From: Acidimicrobiales bacterium | Lineage (GTDB): Bacteria; Actinomycetota; Acidimicrobiia; Acidimicrobiales; RAAP-2 | Direction: 5' to 3' | Length of the DNA: 57,831 bases | Assembly: GCA_015478655.1 (NCBI GenBank) | Contig: JADMIJ010000018.1 | Coordinates: forward strand, 1-57,831 | Shown here: positions 9,354 through 17,095 of the stretch, one piece after another | How the letters are laid out: each line of letters begins with the position of its first letter | How positions within the stretch are numbered: the first letter of the stretch is position 1 | The notes under the pieces: generated by a model | Databases searched by the model: none | The model's input: the letters and a program-made list of their open reading frames with translations, nothing else | Told to the model about the DNA's origin: nothing | Translations under genes and position numbers: made by a program

Positions 9354-10429
9354 GCGCCGAGCCGAAGCGGGTCGTGATCTGGGGAACCGGGTTCGTGGGC
9401 AAGATGGTCATCCCCGAGGTGCTGCGCCACCCCGCCTTCGACCTGGTCGGGGTGGGCGTGAGCAACCCGGACAAGGTCGGCATGGACGTGGGCGGTCTCT
9501 GCGGCATCGACCCCATCGGCATGGCGGCGACCGACGACCGGGAGGCACTGATCGGCCTCCGACCTGACGCCCTCGTCCACTTCGGGCCCACCGCCGCCCA
9601 CGCCAACGACAACATCCGCGACATCGGGGCCTTCCTGCGGGCCGGTATCGACGTGTGCTCGACGGCCATGACACCCTGGGTGTGGCCGACCATGACCCAG
9701 AACCCGCCGGCGTGGGTCGATCCGATCACCGTGGCCTGCGCGGCCGGCGGATCGTCGTGCTTCACCACCGGCATCGACCCCGGCTTCGCCAACGACCTCC
9801 TCCCCATGACCCTCATGGGCCTGTGCGGCGAGATCCGCCAGGTGCGGGCCCTGGAGATCCTCGACTACATCAACTACGAGGGCGACTACGAGGACGAGAT
9901 GGGCATCGGGCGACCGCCCGAGTTCGTCCCGTTGCTCGAGCACACCGACATCCTGGTCATGTCCTGGGGCGCCACCGTGCCGATGATGGCCCACGCCGTG
10001 GGCATCGAGCTCGACGAGATCACCAGCACCTGGGAGAAGTGGGCCACCGACAAGCCCATCCAGACGGCCAAGGGGCTCATCAACCCGGGGGAGGTGGCCG
10101 CCATCAGATTCACCATCAACGGCATCTACAAGGGTGAGCCCCGCATCTGCCTCGAGCACGTGAACCGGGTGGGCAACGACGCCGCCCCCGACTGGCCCCG
10201 GGGCAACCAGAACGACGTGTACCGGGTGGTGATCGAGGGATCGCCGTCCATCACCCAGGAGACGGCGTTCCGGTTCTCCGACGGCAGCGGCCGTGATGCG
10301 GCCGCCGCCGGCTGCCTGGCCACCGGGCTGCGAGCCCTCAACGCCGTCCCTGCCGTCAACGGGCTTCCTCCCGGTTGGGTCACCGCCCTCGACCTACCGC
10401 TTATCCCCGGCATCGGTACCATCCGATAG
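9350..10429 (+). CDS. DapB-like NAD(P)-binding oxidoreductase
   Basis: A 359-residue protein with an N-terminal Rossmann fold (VVIWGTGFVGKMVIPEVLRHP) resembling dihydrodipicolinate reductase N-terminal domains, followed by a long unrelated C-terminal domain containing TGIDPGFANDLLP and LEILDYINYEGDYEDEMGIG. It is longer than true DapB (about 250 residues) and lacks the DapB lysine-pathway substrate motif, so a role in lysine synthesis is unlikely. Related proteins are widespread in actinobacterial catabolic gene sets but lack an assigned reaction, as far as I recall. It overlaps the upstream SDR stop (ATGA) and is followed by a SnoaL-like gene, supporting one operon. Exact substrate cannot be read from sequence. 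Confidence 0.75.
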   Translation: MSAEPKRVVIWGTGFVGKMVIPEVLRHPAFDLVGVGVSNPDKVGMDVGGLCGIDPIGMAATDDREALIGLRPDALVHFGPTAAHANDNIRDIGAFLRAGIDVCSTAMTPWVWPTMTQNPPAWVDPITVACAAGGSSCFTTGIDPGFANDLLPMTLMGLCGEIRQVRALEILDYINYEGDYEDEMGIGRPPEFVPLLEHTDILVMSWGATVPMMAHAVGIELDEITSTWEKWATDKPIQTAKGLINPGEVAAIRFTINGIYKGEPRICLEHVNRVGNDAAPDWPRGNQNDVYRVVIEGSPSITQETAFRFSDGSGRDAAAAGCLATGLRALNAVPAVNGLPPGWVTALDLPLIPGIGTIR

Positions 10430-10475
10430 CCGGTCCCCACCCGCGTCCGCCCCCAGGCCCGAGACAGGAGCCGCC

Positions 10476-10967
10476 ATGACACCCGAAGACCTCGTCGAGA
10501 TCGAATTGATCAAACGGTTGAAGTACAAGTACCTGCGATGCCTCGACCAGAAGGGGTGGGACGAGATCGAGACCTGCTTCGTGCCCGACGCCACGGCCCG
10601 GTACGGGGGCGGGCTCTACGAGTTCGAAGGGCGCGACGCCATCATGGAGTTCCTCCGCACCTCGATGGGCGCCACCACCATGCTGAGCAGCCACCGGTGC
10701 CATCACCCGGAGATCGACCTGGTCGGTGGGGACGAGGCCACGGGGACGTGGGCCCTCGAGGACGTGGTCATCCTCACCGACATGGGGATCAACGTGCAGG
10801 GTGCGGCGTTCTACACCGACCGGTACGTGAAGCGCGGCGGCGCCTGGCTCATCGCCCACACCGGCTACCGCCGCAGCTATGAGGAGCTGATGCCGCGGGC
10901 CTCGATCAAGGGCCTCAAGCTGACGGCCGACTGGTGGGCCACCGACGGGCGCTCGACCCTCGGCTGA
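10476..10967 (+). CDS. SnoaL/NTF2-like protein
   Basis: A 163-residue protein of the SnoaL-like (NTF2 fold) type: an N-terminal helical segment IELIKRLKYKYLRCLDQKGW, then the characteristic acidic-aromatic stretch DEIETCFVPDATARYGGG and the substrate-cavity strand HRCHHPEIDLVGGDEATGTW. Members of this fold include scytalone dehydratase and ring-hydroxylating dioxygenase beta subunits, and many act as small isomerases or hydratases. AGGAG six bases before ATG 10476 gives a clear ribosome-binding site. It is third in the 8574-10967 operon; it may dehydrate or isomerise the product of the two oxidoreductases, but that is inference. The stop lies seven bases from the convergent SDR gene. Confidence 0.75.
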   Translation: MTPEDLVEIELIKRLKYKYLRCLDQKGWDEIETCFVPDATARYGGGLYEFEGRDAIMEFLRTSMGATTMLSSHRCHHPEIDLVGGDEATGTWALEDVVILTDMGINVQGAAFYTDRYVKRGGAWLIAHTGYRRSYEELMPRASIKGLKLTADWWATDGRSTLG

Positions 10968-10973
10968 GCGCGG

Positions 10974-11729
10974 TCAGGCCAGCGTGGCGCCGTCGATGAG
11001 CAGGTCGGCGCCGTTCATGTGGGCGCCCTCGTCGGAGGCCACATAGGCGATGGCCGCGGCGATGTGCTCGGGCATGCCGAACGGCCCGAGGGGCGTGACC
11101 CGGCGGAGCAGCTTGGCGTCGGCTCCCTCGGGCAGGTGGAACGCGGCGGTGATCGGCGTGTCGATGGCCCCGGGGCTGATGCTGTTGGCCCGCAGACCGG
11201 CGGCGGCGTATTCGACGGCCAGTGCCCGGGTGAGGGCGAGCACGCCGCCCTTGGAGGCGACGTAGGCCGTGGCCCAGGGCTGGCCCTTGTGGGCGGCGGT
11301 CGAGGCCAGGTTCACGATGTTGCCGCGGGTGGCCAGCAGGTGAGGGATCGCCTCGCGGCACACCAGGAACGTGCCCGTGAGGTTGATGGTGATGAGCCGG
11401 TTCCACTCGTCCAGGGTGACCTCGTGGGTGTGGGCGAACGACAGCACCCCGGCCACGTTGACCACCACATCGAGGTGGCCGAGCCGCTCGGCCGACCGGG
11501 CCACCAGGCTCTGGACGCCGGCCTCGGAACCCACGTCGCCGACCAGGGTGGCGATCGATCCACTGAGGCCCTCGGCGTCGACCGAGAGCTTGGCCAGCAG
11601 GTCGGCGTTGACATCGACGGCCATGACCGCCCCGCCCTCGGCGGCCAACCGGAGGGCCGTGGCCCGCCCGATGCCGGATGCCCCCCCGGTGACCAGGATG
11701 GACTTGTCGTTGAACCGGGACGCAGCCAT
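10974..11729 (-). CDS. SDR-family oxidoreductase
   Basis: Classical SDR of 251 residues. The cofactor motif is VTGGASGIGRATALRLAAEG, the structural NVAGVL motif follows, and the catalytic Tyr-Lys is in YVASKGGVLAL with the upstream Ser in LASTAAHKG. It ends MNGADLLIDGATLA, typical of the family. Asp after the second beta strand (AVDVNAD) suggests NAD rather than NADP use. It is transcribed towards the SnoaL gene and ends six bases from it. A TACAGT box six bases before the ATG points to its own leaderless promoter. The substrate is not identifiable; position suggests it belongs functionally with the 8.5-11 kb cluster. Confidence 0.85.
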   Translation of the reverse strand: MAASRFNDKSILVTGGASGIGRATALRLAAEGGAVMAVDVNADLLAKLSVDAEGLSGSIATLVGDVGSEAGVQSLVARSAERLGHLDVVVNVAGVLSFAHTHEVTLDEWNRLITINLTGTFLVCREAIPHLLATRGNIVNLASTAAHKGQPWATAYVASKGGVLALTRALAVEYAAAGLRANSISPGAIDTPITAAFHLPEGADAKLLRRVTPLGPFGMPEHIAAAIAYVASDEGAHMNGADLLIDGATLA

Positions 11730-11735
11730 GACCAG

Positions 11736-11741
11736 ACTGTA
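11736..11741 (-). promoter_or_regulatory. Probable -10 box, leaderless SDR mRNA
   Basis: TACAGT on the minus strand lies six bases before the ATG at 11729, the spacing at which transcription would begin on the start codon. The next gene upstream is glyS on the same strand, whose stop is at 11795, so the box falls in a 65-base gap. Confidence 0.4.
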
Positions 11742-11794
11742 GGACCTATTCGAATTCGGTGAGGAGCCATCGCACCGCGGCAGCGGCCTCGCCG

Positions 11795-13126
11795 TCAGGC
11801 CCGGTCAGTCCTCCGTCGCAGCTCCTCCACCAATCCGTCGATGGGGACCCGGACCTGATCGGTGGAGTCGCGGTCCCGGACGGTGACGGCCCGGTCCGCG
11901 ATCGAGTCGAAGTCGACGGTCACGCACCACGGCGTTCCCACCTCGTCCTGACGGCGGTAGCGCTTGCCGATGGACTGGGTCACGTCGTAGTCGCACATGA
12001 AGTGCACCTGCAGCGAGGCCAGGACCTCGCGGGCCAGAGGCTCAAGGGTCTCCTTCTTCGACAGCGGGAGCACGGCGATCTGGTACGGGGCCAGTCTCGG
12101 GTGCAGCCGGAGCACGGTGCGGGGCTCCCCCCCGATCTCGTCCTCGTGGTACGCCGACAGGAGGAAGGCCATCATGGCCCGGGTGGCGCCCGCCGCCGGC
12201 TCGATGACGTAGGGCACATAGCGCTCACCGGTCGGCTGGTCGAAGTACTCGAGCCGCTCCCCGGACGCCCGGGCGTGGGCCATCAGGTCGGCGTCGGTGC
12301 GGTTGGCCACGCCCTCGAGCTCGTCCCACCCCCAAGGGAAGAGGAACTCCACATCGGCGGTGGCCACCGCATAGTGGGCGAGCTCATCGGCATCGTGGTG
12401 GCGGAGCCGCAGCTCGGAAGGGGGGATGCCGAGGCCGGTGTACCAGCGGTACCGCTCGTCCAGCCAGTACTCGAACCAGTGTTGGGCCTCGGCAGGCGGG
12501 ACGAAGTACTCCAGCTCCATCTGCTCGAATTCCCGGGTCCTGAAGACGAAGTTCTGCGGCGTGATCTCGTTGCGGAAGGACTTTCCCACCTGGGCGATGC
12601 CGAAGGGTGGCTTCTTCCGCGTGGTCTGGAGCACATTGGCGAAGTTGGTGAACATCCCCTGGGCCGTCTCGGGCCGCAGGTAGGCCACCGCACCCTCGTC
12701 CTCGACCGGGCCGGCGTGCGTCTTGAACATCAGATTGAAGGCGCGGGCCTGGGTGAATTCGGTGGATCCGCACGCCGGGCAGACGCCGTCGATCTTGTCG
12801 GCCCGCCAGCGCTGGTGACAGCTCCTGCAGTCCACCAACGGGTCGGTGAAGTTGGACAGGTGGCCCGACGCCTCCCACACCGCCGGGGGCGAGAGGATGG
12901 CGGCGTCCAGGCCGACCACGTCGTCGCGACGTTGCACCATGGCCTCCCACCAGGCGTTCTTCACATTGCGCAACAGATTGACGCCGAGGGGCCCGTAGTC
13001 GTAGGTCGAACGGAAGCCCCCGTAGATCTCCGCCGACGGGAAGATGAAGCCGCGGCGCTTGCACAGCCCGACCACCTTCTCCATGAGGTCTGCGGGCGCG
13101 TCGGGAGGGGCTCCGGGGTCAGGCAT
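11795..13126 (-). CDS. glyS: Glycyl-tRNA synthetase (dimeric type)
   Basis: Charges tRNA-Gly. The 443-residue product is the class II alpha2 form found in actinobacteria and eukaryotes, not the alpha2-beta2 type. Visible landmarks are the glycine-specific GFIFPSAEIYGG and DYGPLGVNLL segments, a four-cysteine zinc site (C100, C103, C116, C119), motif 2 (GIAQVGKSFRNEITPQNF) and motif 3 (PAAGATRAMMAFL), followed by the anticodon-binding domain starting near LAPYQIAVLPLSKK. The start overlaps the end of hemW by eight bases. It is the last gene of a five-gene run (uppS, membrane protein, recO, hemW, glyS) on the minus strand. Confidence 0.95.
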   Translation of the reverse strand: MPDPGAPPDAPADLMEKVVGLCKRRGFIFPSAEIYGGFRSTYDYGPLGVNLLRNVKNAWWEAMVQRRDDVVGLDAAILSPPAVWEASGHLSNFTDPLVDCRSCHQRWRADKIDGVCPACGSTEFTQARAFNLMFKTHAGPVEDEGAVAYLRPETAQGMFTNFANVLQTTRKKPPFGIAQVGKSFRNEITPQNFVFRTREFEQMELEYFVPPAEAQHWFEYWLDERYRWYTGLGIPPSELRLRHHDADELAHYAVATADVEFLFPWGWDELEGVANRTDADLMAHARASGERLEYFDQPTGERYVPYVIEPAAGATRAMMAFLLSAYHEDEIGGEPRTVLRLHPRLAPYQIAVLPLSKKETLEPLAREVLASLQVHFMCDYDVTQSIGKRYRRQDEVGTPWCVTVDFDSIADRAVTVRDRDSTDQVRVPIDGLVEELRRRTDRA

Positions 13127-14246
13127 AGGGGGGAATCGTACCGGCTGGCTCCCGTTCGTCGGCCCCGACCACCAGGCGACGGGTCACCGAGTTGGCCAGC
13201 AACCGCCCCCGCACGGTGAGCACCCATCTTCCCTCCGCCCGGTCCACCAGCCCGCTCAGATCGGGATCGTCGGGCAGCGCCGATTCGGGCACGCCGGCCG
13301 GCGTGCGCAGCCGAAGGGCCAGGGCGTCGAACAGCCGTTGCCGGCCGGTGAGCACCTCCTCCCCGGCGGTGCCCGGCCTCCCCTCCCCGATGAGCGCCAC
13401 GTACCGATCGGGGGTCCGGACGTTCCACCACCGGCGCCCGGCCCGGTGCGAGTGAGCCGCCGACCCGATGCCCCGATAGTCACCCTGGTCCCAGTAGAGG
13501 CCGTTGTGCCGGCACTCGTGGCCGGGTCGGGACCAGTTGGAGATCTCCTCCCAGCCGTACCCGGCCCGTCCGAGCACCGCATCGGTGCGTTCGTACCGGG
13601 CCGCCTGGACGTCGTCATCAGGATGCCGGTCGGGCGACGCCGCCAGCGGGGTCCCGGGCTCCACAGTCAGCAGATAGGCGCTGATGTGGGGTGGTGGTGC
13701 CGCCAGGCCCAGGACGTCGTCGAGACTCCGCTCCCAGTCCGCATCGTCCTCCCCGGCGCCTCCCATGATCAGGTCTGCGTTCCACGAGGAGAATCCGGCC
13801 TCGGCCACGGCGGCAGCCGCCTCGACCACCTGCTCGGCACCGTGGCGGCGCCCGAGCCCGTCGAGCACGTGGGCAACCGTCGACTGGACTCCGAGCGAGA
13901 TGCGGGTCACCCCAGCGGCCCGGTAGGTGGCCAACCGCGCCGCGGAGGCGTCCTCCGGGTTGCACTCCACCGTGACCTCGGCGTCGACGGTCCGCGGGAT
14001 GGCGGCCAGGATCTCGGCCAGCAGCTCGGCCCTGAGCCGCGACGGGGTTCCGCCACCGAAGAAGACCGAGGTGGCCGCAGGCATCCCCTCGTCCGACCGG
14101 GCCCGCCGGAGCTCCGTCACACAGGCGGCCGCGTAGGACTCCATCAGATGGTCGCGGTCGGTGTAGGTGGCGAAGGCGCAGTAGTCACAGCGAAACCGGC
14201 AGAAGGGCACGTGCACGTAGACACCGAAGGGATGCGAGTCCGTCAT
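13119..14246 (-). CDS. hemW: Radical SAM heme chaperone
   Basis: A 375-residue radical SAM protein with the N-terminal cluster motif CRFRCDYC (C16, C20, C23) and the adjacent GVYVHVPF. It carries FFGGGTPSR and, importantly, HNGLYW within CRHNGLYWDQGDYRGIG, the HNxxYW signature that separates the heme chaperone HemW from true oxygen-independent coproporphyrinogen oxidase (HemN). It is therefore expected to deliver heme to respiratory enzymes rather than to oxidise coproporphyrinogen. Its stop lies inside the glyS start region (eight-base overlap). In many actinobacteria hemW sits next to lepA or hrcA; here it lies with recO and glyS instead. Confidence 0.92.
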   Translation of the reverse strand: MTDSHPFGVYVHVPFCRFRCDYCAFATYTDRDHLMESYAAACVTELRRARSDEGMPAATSVFFGGGTPSRLRAELLAEILAAIPRTVDAEVTVECNPEDASAARLATYRAAGVTRISLGVQSTVAHVLDGLGRRHGAEQVVEAAAAVAEAGFSSWNADLIMGGAGEDDADWERSLDDVLGLAAPPPHISAYLLTVEPGTPLAASPDRHPDDDVQAARYERTDAVLGRAGYGWEEISNWSRPGHECRHNGLYWDQGDYRGIGSAAHSHRAGRRWWNVRTPDRYVALIGEGRPGTAGEEVLTGRQRLFDALALRLRTPAGVPESALPDDPDLSGLVDRAEGRWVLTVRGRLLANSVTRRLVVGADEREPAGTIPPYA

Positions 14247-14267
14247 CGAGGGTGGGCGTTGGCCACC

Positions 14268-14993
14268 TCAGGACACCTGGCCCGAGTGCACCGAGCGCAG
14301 CCGGCGGTCCAGGTGGGCCTCCATGGCCTCGGTGGCCAGGGCGGCGACCTCGTCGACGGCGGCCGAAGGCGGTTCGGCCAGGACGCCGGCCAGCCCCCCG
14401 CCCAACGTCCTGCGCAACAAGGAGAGGCCCCCGGCGGACAGGGGGCGGCCCCGACGGCAGCTCCGGCACAGGACTCCCCCTTCCGTGAGGTCGAAGGCCA
14501 CCAGCAGCCCGGAGTCCTCCTGACCGCACGAGACACAGACGTCGAGCACCGGGGCCGAGCCCTCGAGGGCCAGCACCTTGAGGAAGAAGGCCGGCGCCAC
14601 CATCGGCGAGTCCCGCTCCGCCAGTGCGGCCATGGCGCCGACCAGCATCTCGTAGAGGCGCGGGTTGCCATGCCGCTCCTGGCCGATCTGGTCGACCACC
14701 TCGAGCATGGACATGGCGGCGGCCATGCGGTCGAGGTCCTCCCGGACCGTCCGGAAGGTGTCGATGACCTCGACCTGGTTGATCATGTCGAGGTCGCCCC
14801 GGCCCTGCCAACCCAGCAGGGCCACATGGCTGAGCGGCTCGAGCCGCGAGCCGAACTTCGACTTGGTCCGTCGGACACCCTTGGCCACCGCCCGCACCTT
14901 CCCGTGCTGCTCGGTCATGAGCGTGACGATCCGATCCGCCTCACCGAGACGGATGGTCCGCAACACCATGCCCCGGTCGCGGAACAGGGTCAT
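14268..14993 (-). CDS. recO: DNA repair protein RecO
   Basis: RecF-pathway protein that anneals ssDNA and helps load RecA. The 241-residue product begins with the OB fold (RDRGMVLRTIRLGEADRIVT, LMTEQHGKVRAVAKGVRR) and continues into a helical domain with a four-cysteine zinc site, C153-x2-C156 and C176-x2-C179. Its ATG overlaps the stop of the small upstream membrane protein as ATGA, so translation is coupled. It sits next to uppS, a pairing usual in actinobacteria, but era, its common neighbour, is about 8.5 kb away with other genes in between. Confidence 0.93.
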   Translation of the reverse strand: MTLFRDRGMVLRTIRLGEADRIVTLMTEQHGKVRAVAKGVRRTKSKFGSRLEPLSHVALLGWQGRGDLDMINQVEVIDTFRTVREDLDRMAAAMSMLEVVDQIGQERHGNPRLYEMLVGAMAALAERDSPMVAPAFFLKVLALEGSAPVLDVCVSCGQEDSGLLVAFDLTEGGVLCRSCRRGRPLSAGGLSLLRRTLGGGLAGVLAEPPSAAVDEVAALATEAMEAHLDRRLRSVHSGQVS

Positions 14994-15304
14994 GGCCGTC
15001 CGCTCGGCCCTTCAGCGCCCCGGCTCGCCGGCCCCCCCTGACCCCCCGGTGCGGGGAGGGTGTCCGGCCTGACGGCTCCATTGGGACCGCTGGAGGACAG
15101 GGGGGCCCGACCCTGTCCCACCGGGCGCCCCGGTGAGCGGCCGTGGCTCCGCCCTCCCCCGAGGAGGTTGTTGCCACCGATGAGGGCGACCAGCACCGGC
15201 GGGATCACCACCAGCGGCACCACCGCGGTGAAACCGGCGACCGCCATGAGCACGATGCCGACGTAGGCCACCAGACCGAGGACCAGGCCGGTGACGATCC
15301 ACAT
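14990..15304 (-). CDS. Small two-helix membrane protein
   Basis: A product of about 104 residues starting MWIVTGLVLGLVAYVGIVLM, with two hydrophobic helices (about residues 2-22 and 24-45) followed by a basic, Gly/Pro/Ser/Arg-rich tail of 55 residues that is probably cytoplasmic and disordered. It lies between uppS and recO on the same strand; its TGA overlaps the recO ATG (ATGA), which supports it being translated. The open frame extends far upstream but that part is antisense to uppS coding sequence and is not credible, so the first ATG downstream of uppS was chosen. No family is recognised. The long-lived coupling with recO and uppS is the only clue to function. Confidence 0.55.
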   Translation of the reverse strand: MWIVTGLVLGLVAYVGIVLMAVAGFTAVVPLVVIPPVLVALIGGNNLLGGGRSHGRSPGRPVGQGRAPLSSSGPNGAVRPDTLPAPGGQGGPASRGAEGPSGRP

Positions 15305-15363
15305 CCCACCGGTGTCGTCGAGCCGGCGGGCACCGGGACCGCGCCGTCCGGCCCGGCCGGCCG

Positions 15364-16134
15364 TCACTGCACCCCGCCGAAGCGCCGTTGGCGCTGCTGG
15401 AAGTGGCGCACCGCCTCGAACAGGTGGGTCCGGCGGAAGTCGGGCCAAAGGACCTCGTCGAACACCAGCTCGCTGTAGGCCAGCTGCCACAGCAGGAAGT
15501 TGGAGATCCGGTGCTCGCCCGAGGTCCGGATGACCAGGTCCGGGTCGGGCTGATCGGGGAAGTAGAGGCGCGACCGGATGGCCTTCTCGGTGACCTTGTC
15601 GGCCCCGATCCCCTCGTCGACCAGGTGGCGCACGGCGTCGACGATCTCCGCCCGCCCGCCATAGTTGAACGCCATGGTCAGGGTGCAGCGGCGGTTGCGC
15701 GCCGTCAGGTCGATCGACTCGTCCATGCGCCGGAGGACCCGCTTGGGGACCCGCCAGTCGCGGCGACCGGCGAACCGGATGCGAACCCCCTTCTCGTGCA
15801 GCTCGTCGCGCCGACGCATCAGGAGGCTCTCGTTGAAACCCATCAGGTAGCGCACTTCGTCGGCCGGACGGCGCCAGTTCTCGGTGGAGAAGGCGTACAT
15901 GGTGATCCAGGGAATACCGAGTTCGAGGGCCCCTTCCACGGCGTCGAGCAGGGCGGCCTCGCCGGCGGCATGGCCCTCGGTCCGAGGCAGGCCCCGACGG
16001 GCGGCCCACCGGCCGTTCCCGTCCATGACGCACGCCACGTGCCCGGGGATGGGGCCGCCGGCCAGATCGGTCGCCGACACGGGGGCGCGGAGCCGCCTCC
16101 CGCTGTCGTCAGCCCTGGCGGCATCACGTTCCAC
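15364..16134 (-). CDS. uppS: Isoprenyl transferase (undecaprenyl/decaprenyl diphosphate synthase)
   Basis: A cis-prenyltransferase that makes the lipid carrier for peptidoglycan and other wall polymers. The catalytic Asp is D38 in VMDGNGRWAARRGLP; other family motifs are FSTENWRRPADEV, AFNYGGRAEIVDA, and the C-terminal DPDLVIRTSGEHRISNFL. Length (256) fits the family. The start is GTG 16134; a TAGGTT box lies six bases before it, suggesting a leaderless first gene of the uppS-recO-hemW-glyS run. An N-terminal extension of about 25 residues before the catalytic core is basic and variable. Chain length of the product cannot be told from sequence. Confidence 0.94.
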   Translation of the reverse strand: MERDAARADDSGRRLRAPVSATDLAGGPIPGHVACVMDGNGRWAARRGLPRTEGHAAGEAALLDAVEGALELGIPWITMYAFSTENWRRPADEVRYLMGFNESLLMRRRDELHEKGVRIRFAGRRDWRVPKRVLRRMDESIDLTARNRRCTLTMAFNYGGRAEIVDAVRHLVDEGIGADKVTEKAIRSRLYFPDQPDPDLVIRTSGEHRISNFLLWQLAYSELVFDEVLWPDFRRTHLFEAVRHFQQRQRRFGGVQ

Positions 16135-16140
16135 CCTGCG

Positions 16141-16146
16141 AACCTA
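16141..16146 (-). promoter_or_regulatory. Probable -10 box for uppS operon
   Basis: TAGGTT on the minus strand lies six bases before the uppS GTG. The 121-base gap between uppS and the divergent TauE-like gene must hold promoters for both; no second clear box was found for the TauE-like gene. Confidence 0.4.
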
Positions 16147-16255
16147 TCGCTTGGGTGGTAGGGCCCGTGCCTGGCGGCCCATCCCGTCGCCCCGGGGCGA
16201 ACGGCCACCGTCACCCCCTTTTGAGCCCGCGGCCTGCGGGCACTAGACCGTCCCC

Positions 16256-17014
16256 ATGCCCCCGCTGCATGCTCTGGCGATCTTCGCCGCCGGACTGGCG
16301 GCGGGAACGGTCAATGTGATCGTCGGATCCGGTTCGCTGATCACCTTCCCGACCCTGTTGGCCCTGGGCTACCCACCGGTGCTGGCCAACGTGTCCAACA
16401 CCGTGGGCCTGGCTCCGGGCAATGCCAGCGCCGTGGTGGCCTATCGGCGGGAACTGACCGGCCAGCGCGGCCGGCTGGTCCAACTGGGATCGGCATCACT
16501 GCTGGGTGCCGGGGTCGGCGCCTCCCTCCTGCTGGCCCTGCCCCACAGCGTCTTCAAGGCGGCCGTCCCCGGGCTCATCGCCCTGGCATCGGTGCTCATG
16601 GCGCTCCAGCCACGCATACGTGGGGCCCTCGAGACACGGCACGCCCCGCGGGCCCACGGTGGCGCCGCCCTGATGGTCGGCGTCTTTCTCACCGGCATCT
16701 ACGGCGGCTACTTCGGGGCGGCCCAGGGTGTCGTCCTCATCGCCTTGTTGGCCATCTTCATCGACGACGACCTCCAGCGCCTCAACGGCACCAAGAACGC
16801 CCTGGCCCTCACGGCCAATGCCGTGGCCGCCCTCTTCTTCGTCGTCGCCACCCACATCTCCTGGTCGGTGGCCGGCCTCATCGCGGCCGGCTCGGTCATC
16901 GGCGGCCAACTGGGCGGCCGCTACGGGCGCCGCATTCCCGACCCGATCCTCCGGGGCGTGATCGTCGCCGTGGGCCTGGGCGTCGCCGTCGGATTGGCCG
17001 TCGAGTGGCACTGA
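16256..17014 (+). CDS. TauE/SafE-family membrane transporter
   Basis: A 252-residue integral membrane protein with about seven to eight hydrophobic helices. The N-terminal AGLAAGTVNVIVGSGSLITF followed by PTLLALGYPPVLANVSNTVG is the hallmark repeat of TauE/SafE proteins, and the second half repeats the pattern (FLTGIYGGYFGAAQGVVLIA, then LNGTKNALALTANAVAALFF). Family members export sulfite, sulfoacetate or related organosulfur anions, but specificity is not predictable and many are unassigned. It is divergent from uppS and 81 bases upstream of dinG, with no functional link to either that can be seen. Confidence 0.85.
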   Translation: MPPLHALAIFAAGLAAGTVNVIVGSGSLITFPTLLALGYPPVLANVSNTVGLAPGNASAVVAYRRELTGQRGRLVQLGSASLLGAGVGASLLLALPHSVFKAAVPGLIALASVLMALQPRIRGALETRHAPRAHGGAALMVGVFLTGIYGGYFGAAQGVVLIALLAIFIDDDLQRLNGTKNALALTANAVAALFFVVATHISWSVAGLIAAGSVIGGQLGGRYGRRIPDPILRGVIVAVGLGVAVGLAVEWH

Positions 17015-17082
17015 GCCATCCAACCGCGCCGAGCCGTCGGCACGCGGGCATGGCCGGGCCCGGAGCGGTCCGGCGCCACCGG

Positions 17083-17088
17083 TAGGGT
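17083..17088 (+). promoter_or_regulatory. Probable -10 box for dinG
   Basis: TAGGGT ends seven bases before the dinG ATG at 17096. There is no ribosome-binding-site-like sequence between, so a leaderless transcript is likely. Confidence 0.4.
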
Positions 17089-17095
17089 CCATCTG

